A stretch of DNA of 6,704 nucleotides from Bacteroidota bacterium (GCA_016866415.1 VGML01000112.1:1-6704), one strand, 5' to 3'. Shown: positions 1 to 6,359, numbered from the stretch's first letter. The notes: generated by a model not told the origin, from the letters alone. Numbers and translations are program-made.

Positions 1-334
1 TATAAAATTATTGATTGTCAATCTTATTAATGTTGGCAAACCCATTGTTGCGCTTTGTGTAAGTCCAGTTGTTTTGGCAAAAGCAATGGAGGGATCTAAT
101 ATCGAATTAAATCTAACGATTGGTTCTACAAAATCTGCATCCCCCTATTCCATTTTAGGATTTATGGAAGGAATTCAAACATCAGGTGCATCAACAGCCG
201 AACGAGAGATAAATGAAATTTTAGTTGACTTTGAAAATAAAGTTATATCCGCTCCTTGTTACATGATGGATGCCAATATAGTTGAAATTCGCCAAAATAT
301 TAAACAAGCAATTGATGCTTTGAACCAATTCTAA
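1..334 (+). CDS. elbB: ElbB-like DJ-1/PfpI family protein (glyoxalase ElbB), 3' part, 5' end outside window
   Basis: This is the C-terminal ~110 residues of an ElbB-type protein of the DJ-1/PfpI superfamily; full members are about 220 residues. The frame is open to the left edge from base 2, so the in-frame TTG at 11 is not the true start. Visible landmarks are GKPIVALCVSP, where the Cys (codon 56-58) sits at the nucleophile elbow, as in GKPLGFMCIAP of E. coli ElbB as I recall it. Further on come LTIGS and then NKVISAPCYMMDANIVEI, which matches the family's NKIVTTPAYML..NI ending. E. coli ElbB was first linked to lycopene yield and later reported to have glyoxalase activity; its physiological role is unsettled. 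The protein is expected to be cytoplasmic. Its TAA overlaps the ATG of meaB by one base (TAATG), so the two genes are probably translationally coupled. The N-terminal half with the GGFG region cannot be checked here. Confidence 0.85.
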   Translation, partial: IKLLIVNLINVGKPIVALCVSPVVLAKAMEGSNIELNLTIGSTKSASPYSILGFMEGIQTSGASTAEREINEILVDFENKVISAPCYMMDANIVEIRQNIKQAIDALNQF

Positions 335-1368
335 TGCCTAAGAAAGAATTTGTTGATGATTGGTTTCGCAAACGAAAAGACAGACGTTTACATCAAACAG
401 CAGATGAAATTTTTCCGCTTTTAAAAACTGGGAATCGACAGGCGTTAAGCTCTGCTATAACACTTATAGAAAGTAACCTTTTTGAGAATAAAAAAGAAGC
501 ACGAGATTTACTTTTAAAATGTCTGGAACTTCCACAAAAATCTTTTAGAATAGGAATAACTGGAGTTCCTGGTGTAGGAAAAAGTACATTTATTGAAGAA
601 TTTGGCCGAATTATACTCAAGAAGGGTTTAAAACTAGCCGTTCTTGCAATCGATCCCTCGTCCTCGATTTCAGGTGGAAGTATTTTGGGAGATAAAACAC
701 GTATGGAATGGCTGTCAGTTCAAGAAAACGTGTTTATTAGACCAACACCAAGCGGGCTTAATTTAGGTGGGGTTGCAAAACACACCCGCGAATCCATTTT
801 ACTTTGTGAAGCTGCAGGTTACGATGTCATTTTAATTGAAACTGTAGGAGTTGGTCAATCAGAGACAGTAGTTCATTCCATCGTTGATTTTTTCCTTTTA
901 TTGATGTTGGCAGGAGCTGGGGATGATCTGCAAGGAATTAAACGTGGAATCATGGAAATGGCCGATGCATTAGTAATCACAAAAGCAGATGGTGAAAATG
1001 TCATGAAAGCAAAACAGGCTCGTGCTCAATATGCATCAGCAATGCATTTATTCCCTCCTAAAGAAAACGATTGGATTGTTCCAGCGCTTACTTCAAGTAG
1101 TATTGAGAAAAAGGGATTGGATGAAGTTTGGTCTGTAATATCCAGTTTTTTTACAAAGTATAGTTCAAATGGTTGGATTTCGAAAAACAGAAGTCAACAA
1201 GAAATTCAAATCATGAACCATTATTTGGGTGAATTATGGTTAGAAAAAATTAGACAGCACCCCAAATACGAATTGAAATTAAAGCAACTTTCAGAATTGG
1301 TTCTTTATGGTCGGATGAATGGTTATTTGGCGGCAGAGGAACTTCTTAATGCGCTTATTGAAAACTAA
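334..1368 (+). CDS. meaB: MeaB/ArgK family GTPase, methylmalonyl-CoA mutase-associated chaperone
   Basis: This is a full-length (344 aa) G3E-family P-loop GTPase of the MeaB/MMAA type. Such proteins gate adenosylcobalamin loading of methylmalonyl-CoA mutase and protect the mutase from inactivation. An N-terminal helical region (1-70) leads to Walker A GVPGVGKST (77-85). Next come IDPSS (106-110), the family hallmark GGSILGDKTRM (114-124), the switch region ETVGVGQSE (169-177), and GIKRGIMEMAD (201-211). The base-recognition motif is TKAD (216-219) and the G5-like motif is TSS (253-255). A C-terminal helical dimerisation arm follows (about 280-344). TKAD replaces the textbook NKAD; human MMAA has TKSD at this place as I recall, so this is a family variant and not a defect. 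The ATG overlaps the elbB stop, which fixes the start and suggests coupling. No mutase gene lies in the window. The stop overlaps the convergent gene's stop, and no terminator hairpin follows. Confidence 0.95.
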   Translation: MPKKEFVDDWFRKRKDRRLHQTADEIFPLLKTGNRQALSSAITLIESNLFENKKEARDLLLKCLELPQKSFRIGITGVPGVGKSTFIEEFGRIILKKGLKLAVLAIDPSSSISGGSILGDKTRMEWLSVQENVFIRPTPSGLNLGGVAKHTRESILLCEAAGYDVILIETVGVGQSETVVHSIVDFFLLLMLAGAGDDLQGIKRGIMEMADALVITKADGENVMKAKQARAQYASAMHLFPPKENDWIVPALTSSSIEKKGLDEVWSVISSFFTKYSSNGWISKNRSQQEIQIMNHYLGELWLEKIRQHPKYELKLKQLSELVLYGRMNGYLAAEELLNALIEN

Positions 1369-1793
1369 TTCTTGACAAATCGAATTACGTCCAAATTCAT
1401 ATTCTTTTGCTTGATACGAACAAAATAAATGGAAGATCTAAATGACCTAACATCAATTTCTGTTTGCAAACCCGCCGTGTTTAATTCACCAAATGATATT
1501 TTTCTCCCGTTCAAATCAAAAATCTCGTATGCTGTTCGCTTGTGGAAACTCCCATTTTTTTTTGGGAAATTTGAATCATCCGTTAGTGAATAGGATTCTA
1601 AATTTACCGTATCTGTTCCTGAATTATATAATTCTATCCAATCGGGAGCATTTCCATCTTCATCCTGAATAGATTGATAATTTTTGTTACAGCCCTCATT
1701 TATTTTTAACTGAGCGAAGAAAAATCCAAAATAAAAAATACATAATACAAACGATGAAATTAGTTTTTTGGACAGAATAAAAAAAAGAGCCAT
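1365..1793 (-). CDS. Short exported protein: partial lamin-tail domain joined to T9SS sorting domain (probable internal-deletion remnant)
   Basis: An intact 142-residue frame. Residues 1-28 are a signal peptide (SKK, then a hydrophobic run ending FFAQ). Residues 29-79 match the start of a lamin-tail domain: KINEGCNKNYQSIQDEDGNA, then PDWIELYNSGTDTVNLESYS and LTDDSNFPKK. Complete lamin-tail domains run to about 100 residues or more, and in Bacteroidota they often head large CotH-type or nuclease-like secreted proteins. Here the domain stops at the NFPKK point. From about residue 88 the sequence is the second half of a T9SS type A sorting domain (YEIFDLNGRKI, GLQTEIDVRS, SIYFVRI, VIRFVKN), without the usual YPNP-type beginning. 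The likeliest reading is an in-frame internal deletion that removed the protein's body; a genuine small secreted protein is the alternative. The ATG at 1793 is preceded directly by an in-frame TTG. It lies inside the upstream gene's terminator, and I see no promoter. The TAG overlaps the meaB stop tail to tail. Confidence 0.6.
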   Translation of the reverse strand: MALFFILSKKLISSFVLCIFYFGFFFAQLKINEGCNKNYQSIQDEDGNAPDWIELYNSGTDTVNLESYSLTDDSNFPKKNGSFHKRTAYEIFDLNGRKISFGELNTAGLQTEIDVRSFRSSIYFVRIKQKNMNLDVIRFVKN

Positions 1794-1809
1794 CAACGGA
1801 CAGCTCTTT
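1779..1809 (-). terminator. Intrinsic terminator after the 1818-2720 gene
   Basis: Read on the minus strand, 1809-1799 pairs with 1794-1784. The outer AAAGAGC/GCTCTTT is perfect over 7 bp. It extends inward by two G-T wobbles and two Watson-Crick pairs to a four-base CGTT loop (1798-1795). A run of T follows (1786-1779, partly in the stem). It starts only 9 bases after the TAA of the upstream gene. The ATG of the next gene (1793-1791) lies within the stem. Confidence 0.8.
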
Positions 1810-1817
1810 GGAATAAT

Positions 1818-2720
1818 TTATTTTACGTATACTTTTTTTGCAAGCTTACCGTCGTTAAAAACAGCCTCAAGCATATATATTCCGGTGGAAAAGTCCTCTA
1901 ATTTTATTTCAGTTCCAATGTCATTAATAAATTGCTTATGTGTTGCTTTTCCATCTATATTTATGAAATGTAATTCTCCTCCAATCAGGTCAGGTGTTAC
2001 ATTTATTCTAACCACATCAGGAGTAACGAAAAATGAAACTTTACTTTCTAATGCTGCTTGAACTATAATCGAAGCTGCTGGATCTCCTGCATTGATTGGT
2101 TGATCAGCGTCACCGTTGTAGGCGTAATCGTGAATTGTTAATTTCAGACCAGCTGGATCTAACGTATCAAGACTTAATCTCACCCAGCCATAGTGAATAC
2201 TCGCTCCAGCAGAAAATTTCATCCCAAGAAATTTCTGACTAACACCTAAAAATTCACCTTGATTAATGGCATAATTCAAATTAAAAGCAGGAACAGAAAC
2301 TGTACCTTGTGCTCCTATGACGGCACTTTGAGAACCAAAATTGTTAGCAGCAGAAATAGGGTCACCAGCATTTAGTGCAGTTACTCCCAAGGTACTGTTA
2401 CTGCCTATCACCTGTCCTTGCACACCACCATTTGCGCCGGGGATTACGCCCACTTGTGAACCATTATAGACAAATGTGAAAGGAATACCGCTGTACGTAG
2501 ATGAACCGCCTCCGTTGAAACTTGCCACTTGGAACGTCATATCAATGGAAACATCATTATTAAAGTCCATCTCAAAAGGTCCAGAATTTTTATCTAAAAG
2601 CACGTCCGGATTTACATCTGTATATTGTAAATTTTGTCCTAGTGCAACATTTCCTGCAATAATAGATCCAGTAGCCGCAAGGTAATTTTTAATTCTAGAT
2701 TTCTTTGTACTATTTTTCAT
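1818..2720 (-). CDS. Secreted T9SS type A sorting domain protein, paralogue of its upstream neighbour
   Basis: A 300-residue exported protein of unknown function. The signal peptide covers about residues 1-29 (basic NSTKKSRIKN, hydrophobic core, likely cut near VALG-Q). The mature start YTDVNPDV is shared almost exactly with the neighbouring gene. It is followed by DFNNDVSID (52-60), which has the acidic D-x-N-x-D-x-x-x-D spacing of calcium-binding loops. The middle (65-155) is Gly/Ser/Asn/Val-rich and diverges from the paralogue. Conserved landmarks return at KFLGMKF (164-170), HYGWVRLSL (176-184) and the IHDYAYN strand (196-202). Residues ~240-300 form a T9SS type A sorting domain (VTPDLIGG, GIYMLEA, AKKVYVK). 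This predicts passage through the Sec system, then export by T9SS with release or surface anchoring. The catalytic function, if any, is not recognisable. It has no Shine-Dalgarno, only an AT-rich leader. Terminators flank it on both sides, so it is probably transcribed from its own promoter. Confidence 0.85.
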   Translation of the reverse strand: MKNSTKKSRIKNYLAATGSIIAGNVALGQNLQYTDVNPDVLLDKNSGPFEMDFNNDVSIDMTFQVASFNGGGSSTYSGIPFTFVYNGSQVGVIPGANGGVQGQVIGSNSTLGVTALNAGDPISAANNFGSQSAVIGAQGTVSVPAFNLNYAINQGEFLGVSQKFLGMKFSAGASIHYGWVRLSLDTLDPAGLKLTIHDYAYNGDADQPINAGDPAASIIVQAALESKVSFFVTPDVVRINVTPDLIGGELHFINIDGKATHKQFINDIGTEIKLEDFSTGIYMLEAVFNDGKLAKKVYVK

Positions 2721-2736
2721 GATGTTTATTTAAAAT

Positions 2737-2761
2737 AAAAAAGGAGTGGTTTCCCACTCCT
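2737..2761 (-). terminator. Intrinsic terminator with GAAA tetraloop after the 2788-3639 gene
   Basis: On the minus strand AGGAGTGG (2761-2754) pairs perfectly with CCACTCCT (2749-2742) around a GAAA loop (2753-2750), a GNRA-type tetraloop. A T run follows (2742-2737) and then further AT-rich sequence. The hairpin begins 26 bases after the TAA of the upstream gene and ends about 21 bases before the ATG of the next gene. Confidence 0.88.
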
Positions 2762-2769
2762 CAAATGTA
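2762..2769 (-). promoter_or_regulatory. Candidate Bacteroidota -7 promoter element for the 1818-2720 gene
   Basis: The minus strand reads TACATTTG, an exact match to the Bacteroidota -7 consensus TAnnTTTG. No TTG is found at the usual ~19-base upstream distance; the nearest is 11 bases away, so the -33 half is weak. A start a few bases downstream would fall inside the first arm of the terminator hairpin and give a leader of roughly 35-40 bases. It is the only plausible promoter position for this gene downstream of its neighbour's coding sequence. Confidence 0.4.
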
Positions 2770-2787
2770 TAAAATAATTACAATTAA

Positions 2788-3639
2788 TTATTTAACGTAA
2801 ACTCTTTTATTAACTGAACCACCATTTAAGTTAGCTGCAACAGTGTAAATTCCAGACTCAACTCCTTCAAATGAAATTGTTGTGTTTACATCTGAAATAG
2901 CAACTGTTTTAACAACTTGACCTGTCATGCTTACTAAGTTAATTGTTCCTCCAACTAAATCTGGAGTAACATTAACAGTTGCATCGTTCAAAGTAGTTTT
3001 GATTGTTACTTTGTCCTCAACAGAAACGTTTTCAATTCCTGCTGTTTGACATGTACTGATTGCGCCATCTGGAGTAGCATTAAAAGCATATTCCTTAATA
3101 GTAATTGTTTCAGCATTAGCAGCAACAGATAAACGAGCCCAACCATAATGCGTACCAGTTCCAACTGTAAATTTAAAACCTAAATACTTATCAGTTTGAC
3201 CTAACCAGGGACCAATAGCGATTGGGTAATTAATGGGAGCAATAAGCGCAGCATAACCCAAAATTGCACCGGAACTTGCACCGAATGGGGATGATTGTGC
3301 TACCGACACTCCACAATCCAAAACAGCTGTTGTCGTATCAGCAGGATTGACAACTGCAAAACCTGCAGGAAGAACAGCATAAGCAAAGGCACCTTCATAC
3401 GTGAATGCCTGACCTTGTTGTGTAAACGAACCACTTAAGTGTTGAACACCAAAACCTAAATCTGGTATAGCATCACCATTAAAATCAATTAAGTAGGGAT
3501 TTAATGAATCAGCGATTACATCAGGATTAACATTGGTGTATGTCACCTGTCCGTTTGCTGCACTTCCAGCAACAATTGCACCGGCAAATGCCGCATAACT
3601 TGATAATTTAGTTTTGTTTAAAGATGTAGATTTTTTCAT
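2788..3639 (-). CDS. Secreted T9SS type A sorting domain protein, paralogue of its downstream neighbour
   Basis: A 283-residue exported protein of unknown function, the upstream member of a tandem pair. The signal peptide covers about residues 1-30 (KKSTSLNKTK, then an Ala/Gly-rich core, likely cut at AANG-Q). The mature N-terminus VTYTNVNPDVIAD is followed by DFNGDAIPD (52-60), a calcium-loop-like motif also found in FG-GAP-like proteins. A low-complexity Ala/Gly-rich centre follows. Then come KYLGFKF (151-157), HYGWARLSV (164-172), IKEYAFN (181-187), and a T9SS type A sorting domain (about 222-283: VTPDLVGG, SGIYTVAA, NKRVYVK). It has two cysteines, C109 and C197, that could pair outside the cytoplasm; the paralogue has none. 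The HYGW-RL block is a recurrent piece of secreted beta-rich proteins that I cannot tie to an activity. The gene starts 37 bases after the phosphodiesterase-TPR gene in an AT-only stretch and is followed by a strong terminator. Confidence 0.85.
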   Translation of the reverse strand: MKKSTSLNKTKLSSYAAFAGAIVAGSAANGQVTYTNVNPDVIADSLNPYLIDFNGDAIPDLGFGVQHLSGSFTQQGQAFTYEGAFAYAVLPAGFAVVNPADTTTAVLDCGVSVAQSSPFGASSGAILGYAALIAPINYPIAIGPWLGQTDKYLGFKFTVGTGTHYGWARLSVAANAETITIKEYAFNATPDGAISTCQTAGIENVSVEDKVTIKTTLNDATVNVTPDLVGGTINLVSMTGQVVKTVAISDVNTTISFEGVESGIYTVAANLNGGSVNKRVYVK

Positions 3640-3659
3640 AAGCTTAAATAATTTTGGTG

Positions 3660-3667
3660 TAAATTTA
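3660..3667 (-). promoter_or_regulatory. Weak candidate -7 element before the 2788-3639 gene
   Basis: The minus strand reads TAAATTTA, one mismatch from TAnnTTTG, 20 bases before the ATG in a very AT-rich 37-base gap. There is no clear TTG at the -33 position. In such AT-rich DNA this match could be chance, and readthrough from the upstream operon is an alternative, as no terminator was seen in this gap. Confidence 0.2.
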
Positions 3668-3676
3668 ATAAAATTT

Positions 3677-4186
3677 TTATTTATTAGTTAATTTTAATTG
3701 CTTTTTTACTTCGACAACATTTAATGTAACATTAAGATACTGAGCTAATAAGTTCAATAGTTCGTCATTCGACTCTAAAAATTCTTTCCAATTTAATATC
3801 AATACTTGTTGATTTGGTTGAGATTGAATCCATAAATCAATGATGAATTTTTCCTTTTCAATGGTATTCAAAACACCAACTGGAACTGTACCTTCCGGAA
3901 CTTTCTTTTTAAGTTTTGCCGTTCTTACTGGAATGATTTCTTCAATTGACTGATCCAAATAAATGACCTTGTAATTGAACTGACTTGGCAATTCACTCAA
4001 ATGTCGACTCGGAATGTAAATTGCTTTTCCAAGAGCTTTTTCCAACCACGAATTCGCAAATAGCATTCTTTCCGCTTCTTTGTATCCTTCGGGATCATTT
4101 AATACATGAACACCACCTTTTTCCAGAATAGTAAGAAGCTCCTCATAGTTGCAATTATCGACACCCGTACAGACGATAATTTCACC
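3677..4186 (-). other. Degenerate P-loop sulfotransferase-like domain inside the 852-aa protein
   Basis: This encodes residues 684-852. Compared by eye with the neighbouring sulfotransferase, YKVIYLDQSIEEIIPVR (755-771) aligns without gaps to YRVVFMRRDIEEILRSQ. VLILNWKEFLESNDELLN aligns to YLDVNYKDLIKNPEVELN, followed by LLAQYLNV versus KLIDFLNL. At its start, TGVDNCNYEELLTILEKGG occupies the place where the family has a GLPRSGTS-type 5'-phosphosulfate (PAPS) loop followed by a helix and AGG. PEGYKEAER and WLEKALGKAIYI match the family's PKGYFE.E and WL..A.GKAVKV. The P-loop Ser/Thr, the Arg-Arg pair (now D761, Q762) and the 3'-phosphate Ser (now V770) are all replaced, so PAPS binding is not expected. 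Confidence 0.7.
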
Positions 4187-6235
4187 CTTAATATTATTGT
4201 TTAAAAAGTCTAAACTTTGTTGGGCTTCAACTGGTAAATTCAACTGATTCTGGTAAATTTCTACCAACCATTGGTGAGCCTTGGTCATTCCGGGAGTTAA
4301 TCTTACCGCAACATTAAATGCGTTTACGGCATCATTCCACAATTCAAGTTTGGCAAGCGCTTCACCCAAATGGTAATGAATTTGAGATTGGAAAAAATCT
4401 TGTTCTATCGCAATTAAAAATTCATCTACCGCTTCGTTAAACTTATTTAGTCGTAGAAAAGTTAACCCCAAACCGTAATGAGCAGAAGTACTTCTATCGT
4501 CAACTGCTAAAGCCGTAATATACTGTTTTTGAGCAGCTTTAAAATTTTTACGAAGTACGTGAATTTGTGCTATACTAATTGCAACTTGCACATTATTCGG
4601 ATTCTTCTTTTGAACTTTTTCGAGTAATGGGAGCGCAAGGCGTGGTTTGTTCATAGCTAAATTCAACAATCCTTCCAAGTATTCTAAATACATTGGTTCT
4701 TCGTAATCCAAATTTTGAAATGGATCATCTGGGTTTTGAACCTCGCTCTTTCTTTTCTCACGTTCCTCTTTATCAATTAGCTTTAAAGACTCAAGCACTT
4801 CTTGACATTTCATGTACATTTTCTTTGTCAAATAGGCAAAAGCAAGACGCTGACCATACCGAAGAATTTTCGATTCGGAGAAAATTCGTTCTAAAATATC
4901 AATTGCAGGTTTTAATCGACCTCCGTTAATCATATTCCGAGCAACATAATAATCGTTTTCTTGCTTGCATTTTTCAACCTGTTTCAGCTTGTCGTCCTCA
5001 AGTGCTTCGATGTATCCTAATTCAACCAATTGCTGCAACGCTTCTTGAGCCGCCCAGGGATCTTCTCTCAACAATGCATCATGCTGACCGGTTTCACCGG
5101 GGATATCTTCCCAAGAGTCAACCATTTTTGCTGCTTCCGGATTTTCAAAACATTGATAAAGAACTTTCCCCTCCATATCTTTTCCAACTGCCAATCCTGC
5201 GTGATACAATAAGGTAGGAGTTACGTCCAAAACGCTTGCACCTGAAACTTCAACTCCCTTTTTAACTCCCGGTCCTGCCATAACAAAAATTCCATAAGGA
5301 CTGTGCTCAACCGCTGGACCAGATGGTTCATTAGGAATGTGTAATGGTCGCTGATGATCGGAATGAAAACCATGATCTGACAATAAAACAACGGTTGTAT
5401 TTTCATCAATTAATGAAAGTGTACGTTCCAACATCATATCATGAAACATATAACCCGCCTCTACAACATTTTTAAAATCCTCAAAATCTTTCTCAGGGAT
5501 TTCAGGTCTTCGAGGTGGAAAATATTTCATCGCCGTATGACAAAAATGGTCAATTGCATCATGGTAAACAGCCATAAAATCCCATTCAGACTCTTCCATT
5601 AGATAGGTCGAAGCCGAATGAATTGTTGCTGCGTTAGCCAAAGTTTTTAATACACTTAAGGTTCTTTTTTCCTTTCGGAGTTCCAAATCTTGAGCTAAAT
5701 TCGGCATGAAAGGAATCGACATTGTAAGACTTATCTCATGAGGATGCACACGAAATTCCTTCATTGTTTCAGTTAACGCCTCAGGATGAACCGTTCCGTT
5801 TGGCATTTCCCAACTTTCTCCCAAGGCCTTTGTTGCAACTTGGTATAAATTGGAGACCATAACACCGTTAATTGGTTCAGCGGGATTACTAGGCCACCAG
5901 GCCAACACATTACTTTTCCAACCTTCTTGATTTAAAATATTCCAAATTGCCTTTACCTTTCTAGATGTTGTTGTAACTGGTCTCAATCCTTCACCATTTG
6001 GCGTCGGCTCAACGAATCCACCAATGCCGTGTTTATCTGCTCGAAATCCCGTTGCTATACTCGTCCACAACATGGGAGATAAAGGTGGGTCCAAAGTCTG
6101 AATTCTACCATGAACACCTCGGTCCATCAAACTTTTAATTGTAGGCATTTTACCTTGGTCAATAAATGGCATGATAACTTTCCAATCAGCAGCATCCCAA
6201 CCAATTACAAGGATTTTATTTTTCTTTTTTGTCAT
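3677..6235 (-). CDS. Alkaline-phosphatase-superfamily phosphodiesterase with TPR repeats and a degenerate sulfotransferase-like C-terminus
   Basis: An 852-residue cytoplasmic protein (no signal peptide or membrane segment). Residues 7-~362 form a type I phosphodiesterase/nucleotide pyrophosphatase domain of the alkaline phosphatase superfamily. The metal ligand is in IGWDAADW (D14). The likely nucleophile is S53 in PPLSPMLWTSIATG, where many relatives carry Thr. Further ligands lie in HDAIDH (D226, H230), SDHGF (D287, H288) and VEHSPYG (H311). The hydrolytic site therefore looks intact; its substrate is unknown. About seven TPR-like units run from 425 to 680, the clearest at 549-580, 585-613 and 617-649, suggesting a docking scaffold. 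Residues 684-852 resemble the sulfotransferase encoded upstream but lack its catalytic motifs. The start ATG lies 20 bases inside the preceding 47-codon gene, a coupled arrangement. It is probably co-transcribed with that gene and the sulfotransferase. The enzyme class is secure; the tail assignment rests on manual alignment. Confidence 0.9.
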   Translation of the reverse strand: MTKKKNKILVIGWDAADWKVIMPFIDQGKMPTIKSLMDRGVHGRIQTLDPPLSPMLWTSIATGFRADKHGIGGFVEPTPNGEGLRPVTTTSRKVKAIWNILNQEGWKSNVLAWWPSNPAEPINGVMVSNLYQVATKALGESWEMPNGTVHPEALTETMKEFRVHPHEISLTMSIPFMPNLAQDLELRKEKRTLSVLKTLANAATIHSASTYLMEESEWDFMAVYHDAIDHFCHTAMKYFPPRRPEIPEKDFEDFKNVVEAGYMFHDMMLERTLSLIDENTTVVLLSDHGFHSDHQRPLHIPNEPSGPAVEHSPYGIFVMAGPGVKKGVEVSGASVLDVTPTLLYHAGLAVGKDMEGKVLYQCFENPEAAKMVDSWEDIPGETGQHDALLREDPWAAQEALQQLVELGYIEALEDDKLKQVEKCKQENDYYVARNMINGGRLKPAIDILERIFSESKILRYGQRLAFAYLTKKMYMKCQEVLESLKLIDKEEREKRKSEVQNPDDPFQNLDYEEPMYLEYLEGLLNLAMNKPRLALPLLEKVQKKNPNNVQVAISIAQIHVLRKNFKAAQKQYITALAVDDRSTSAHYGLGLTFLRLNKFNEAVDEFLIAIEQDFFQSQIHYHLGEALAKLELWNDAVNAFNVAVRLTPGMTKAHQWLVEIYQNQLNLPVEAQQSLDFLNNNIKGEIIVCTGVDNCNYEELLTILEKGGVHVLNDPEGYKEAERMLFANSWLEKALGKAIYIPSRHLSELPSQFNYKVIYLDQSIEEIIPVRTAKLKKKVPEGTVPVGVLNTIEKEKFIIDLWIQSQPNQQVLILNWKEFLESNDELLNLLAQYLNVTLNVVEVKKQLKLTNK

Positions 6236-6359
6236 TTTTTTTCTGTTGGATCTTTTTATTTTCCTGAGCTACCACTTCTCTCCATTTTCGCAAACCAATG
6301 TGACCTAACGCTAAAAGCCCGAGAGATCCTTGCGATGTTATTTTATATTCTTTTGCCAT
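6216..6359 (-). CDS. Small 47-residue protein between sulfotransferase and phosphodiesterase genes
   Basis: An unrecognised short gene. It opens with ATG (6359-6357) two bases after the TAG of the sulfotransferase gene and ends with TAA (6218-6216), 20 bases inside the 852-residue gene, in another frame. Residues 11-28 read GSLGLLALGHIGLRKWRE: a Gly/Leu-rich stretch running into basic residues and a Trp, consistent with a short amphipathic or membrane-associating helix. The C-terminal ~17 residues are almost all Lys, Gln, Asn, Asp and Glu (a charged tail, likely disordered). There is no signal peptide cleavage site. The tight junctions on both sides argue for a real, coupled gene and not chance, as does a coherent hydrophobic-then-charged layout. 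A role as an adaptor or membrane anchor for one of its neighbours is inference only. The alternative is an untranslated spacer with a fortuitous frame. Confidence 0.65.
   Translation of the reverse strand: MAKEYKITSQGSLGLLALGHIGLRKWREVVAQENKKIQQKKNDKKEK

Noticed and set aside
11..334. TTG at 11 as the start of a complete 107-residue gene
   Set aside because: The frame is open to the window edge and the protein matches only the second half of ElbB, so this is a truncated view of a longer gene.
393..620. Minus-strand frame inside meaB
   Set aside because: It is the complement of the Walker A region of meaB, with no independent coding evidence.
1367..1386. AATTC/GAATT inverted repeat after meaB as a terminator
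   Set aside because: The stem is only 5 bp with a 10-base loop and no T run, and it lies inside the convergent coding sequence.
1555..1563. Run of nine T (A9 on the coding strand) in the lamin-tail remnant as a frameshift or sequencing error
   Set aside because: Dropping one base gives PKKMGVSTSEQ, which does not continue a lamin-tail domain better and loses the sorting-domain frame. The given frame carries both ends, so a deletion explains it better.
1794..1820. Stop-codon readthrough joining the 1818-2720 gene to the remnant, which is in the same frame
   Set aside because: The stop is TAA, a terminator follows at once, and the remnant has its own signal peptide and start, so the shared frame is probably chance.
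1768..2685. Plus-strand frames at 1768-2061 and 2476-2685
   Set aside because: They are antisense to a gene with a clear signal peptide and sorting domain, and have no recognisable motif.
3667..3681. AT-only inverted repeat (AATAAAA/TTTTATT) as terminator of the 852-aa gene
   Set aside because: Only one base separates the arms, there are no G-C pairs, and it overlaps the stop codon; it is more likely generic AT-rich spacer.
4693..5409. Open frames at 4693-4929, 5002-5217, 5030-5212 (+) and 5221-5409 (-)
   Set aside because: They lie wholly inside the phosphodiesterase-TPR gene, whose frame shows intact catalytic motifs and TPR repeats; their translations show no family signal.
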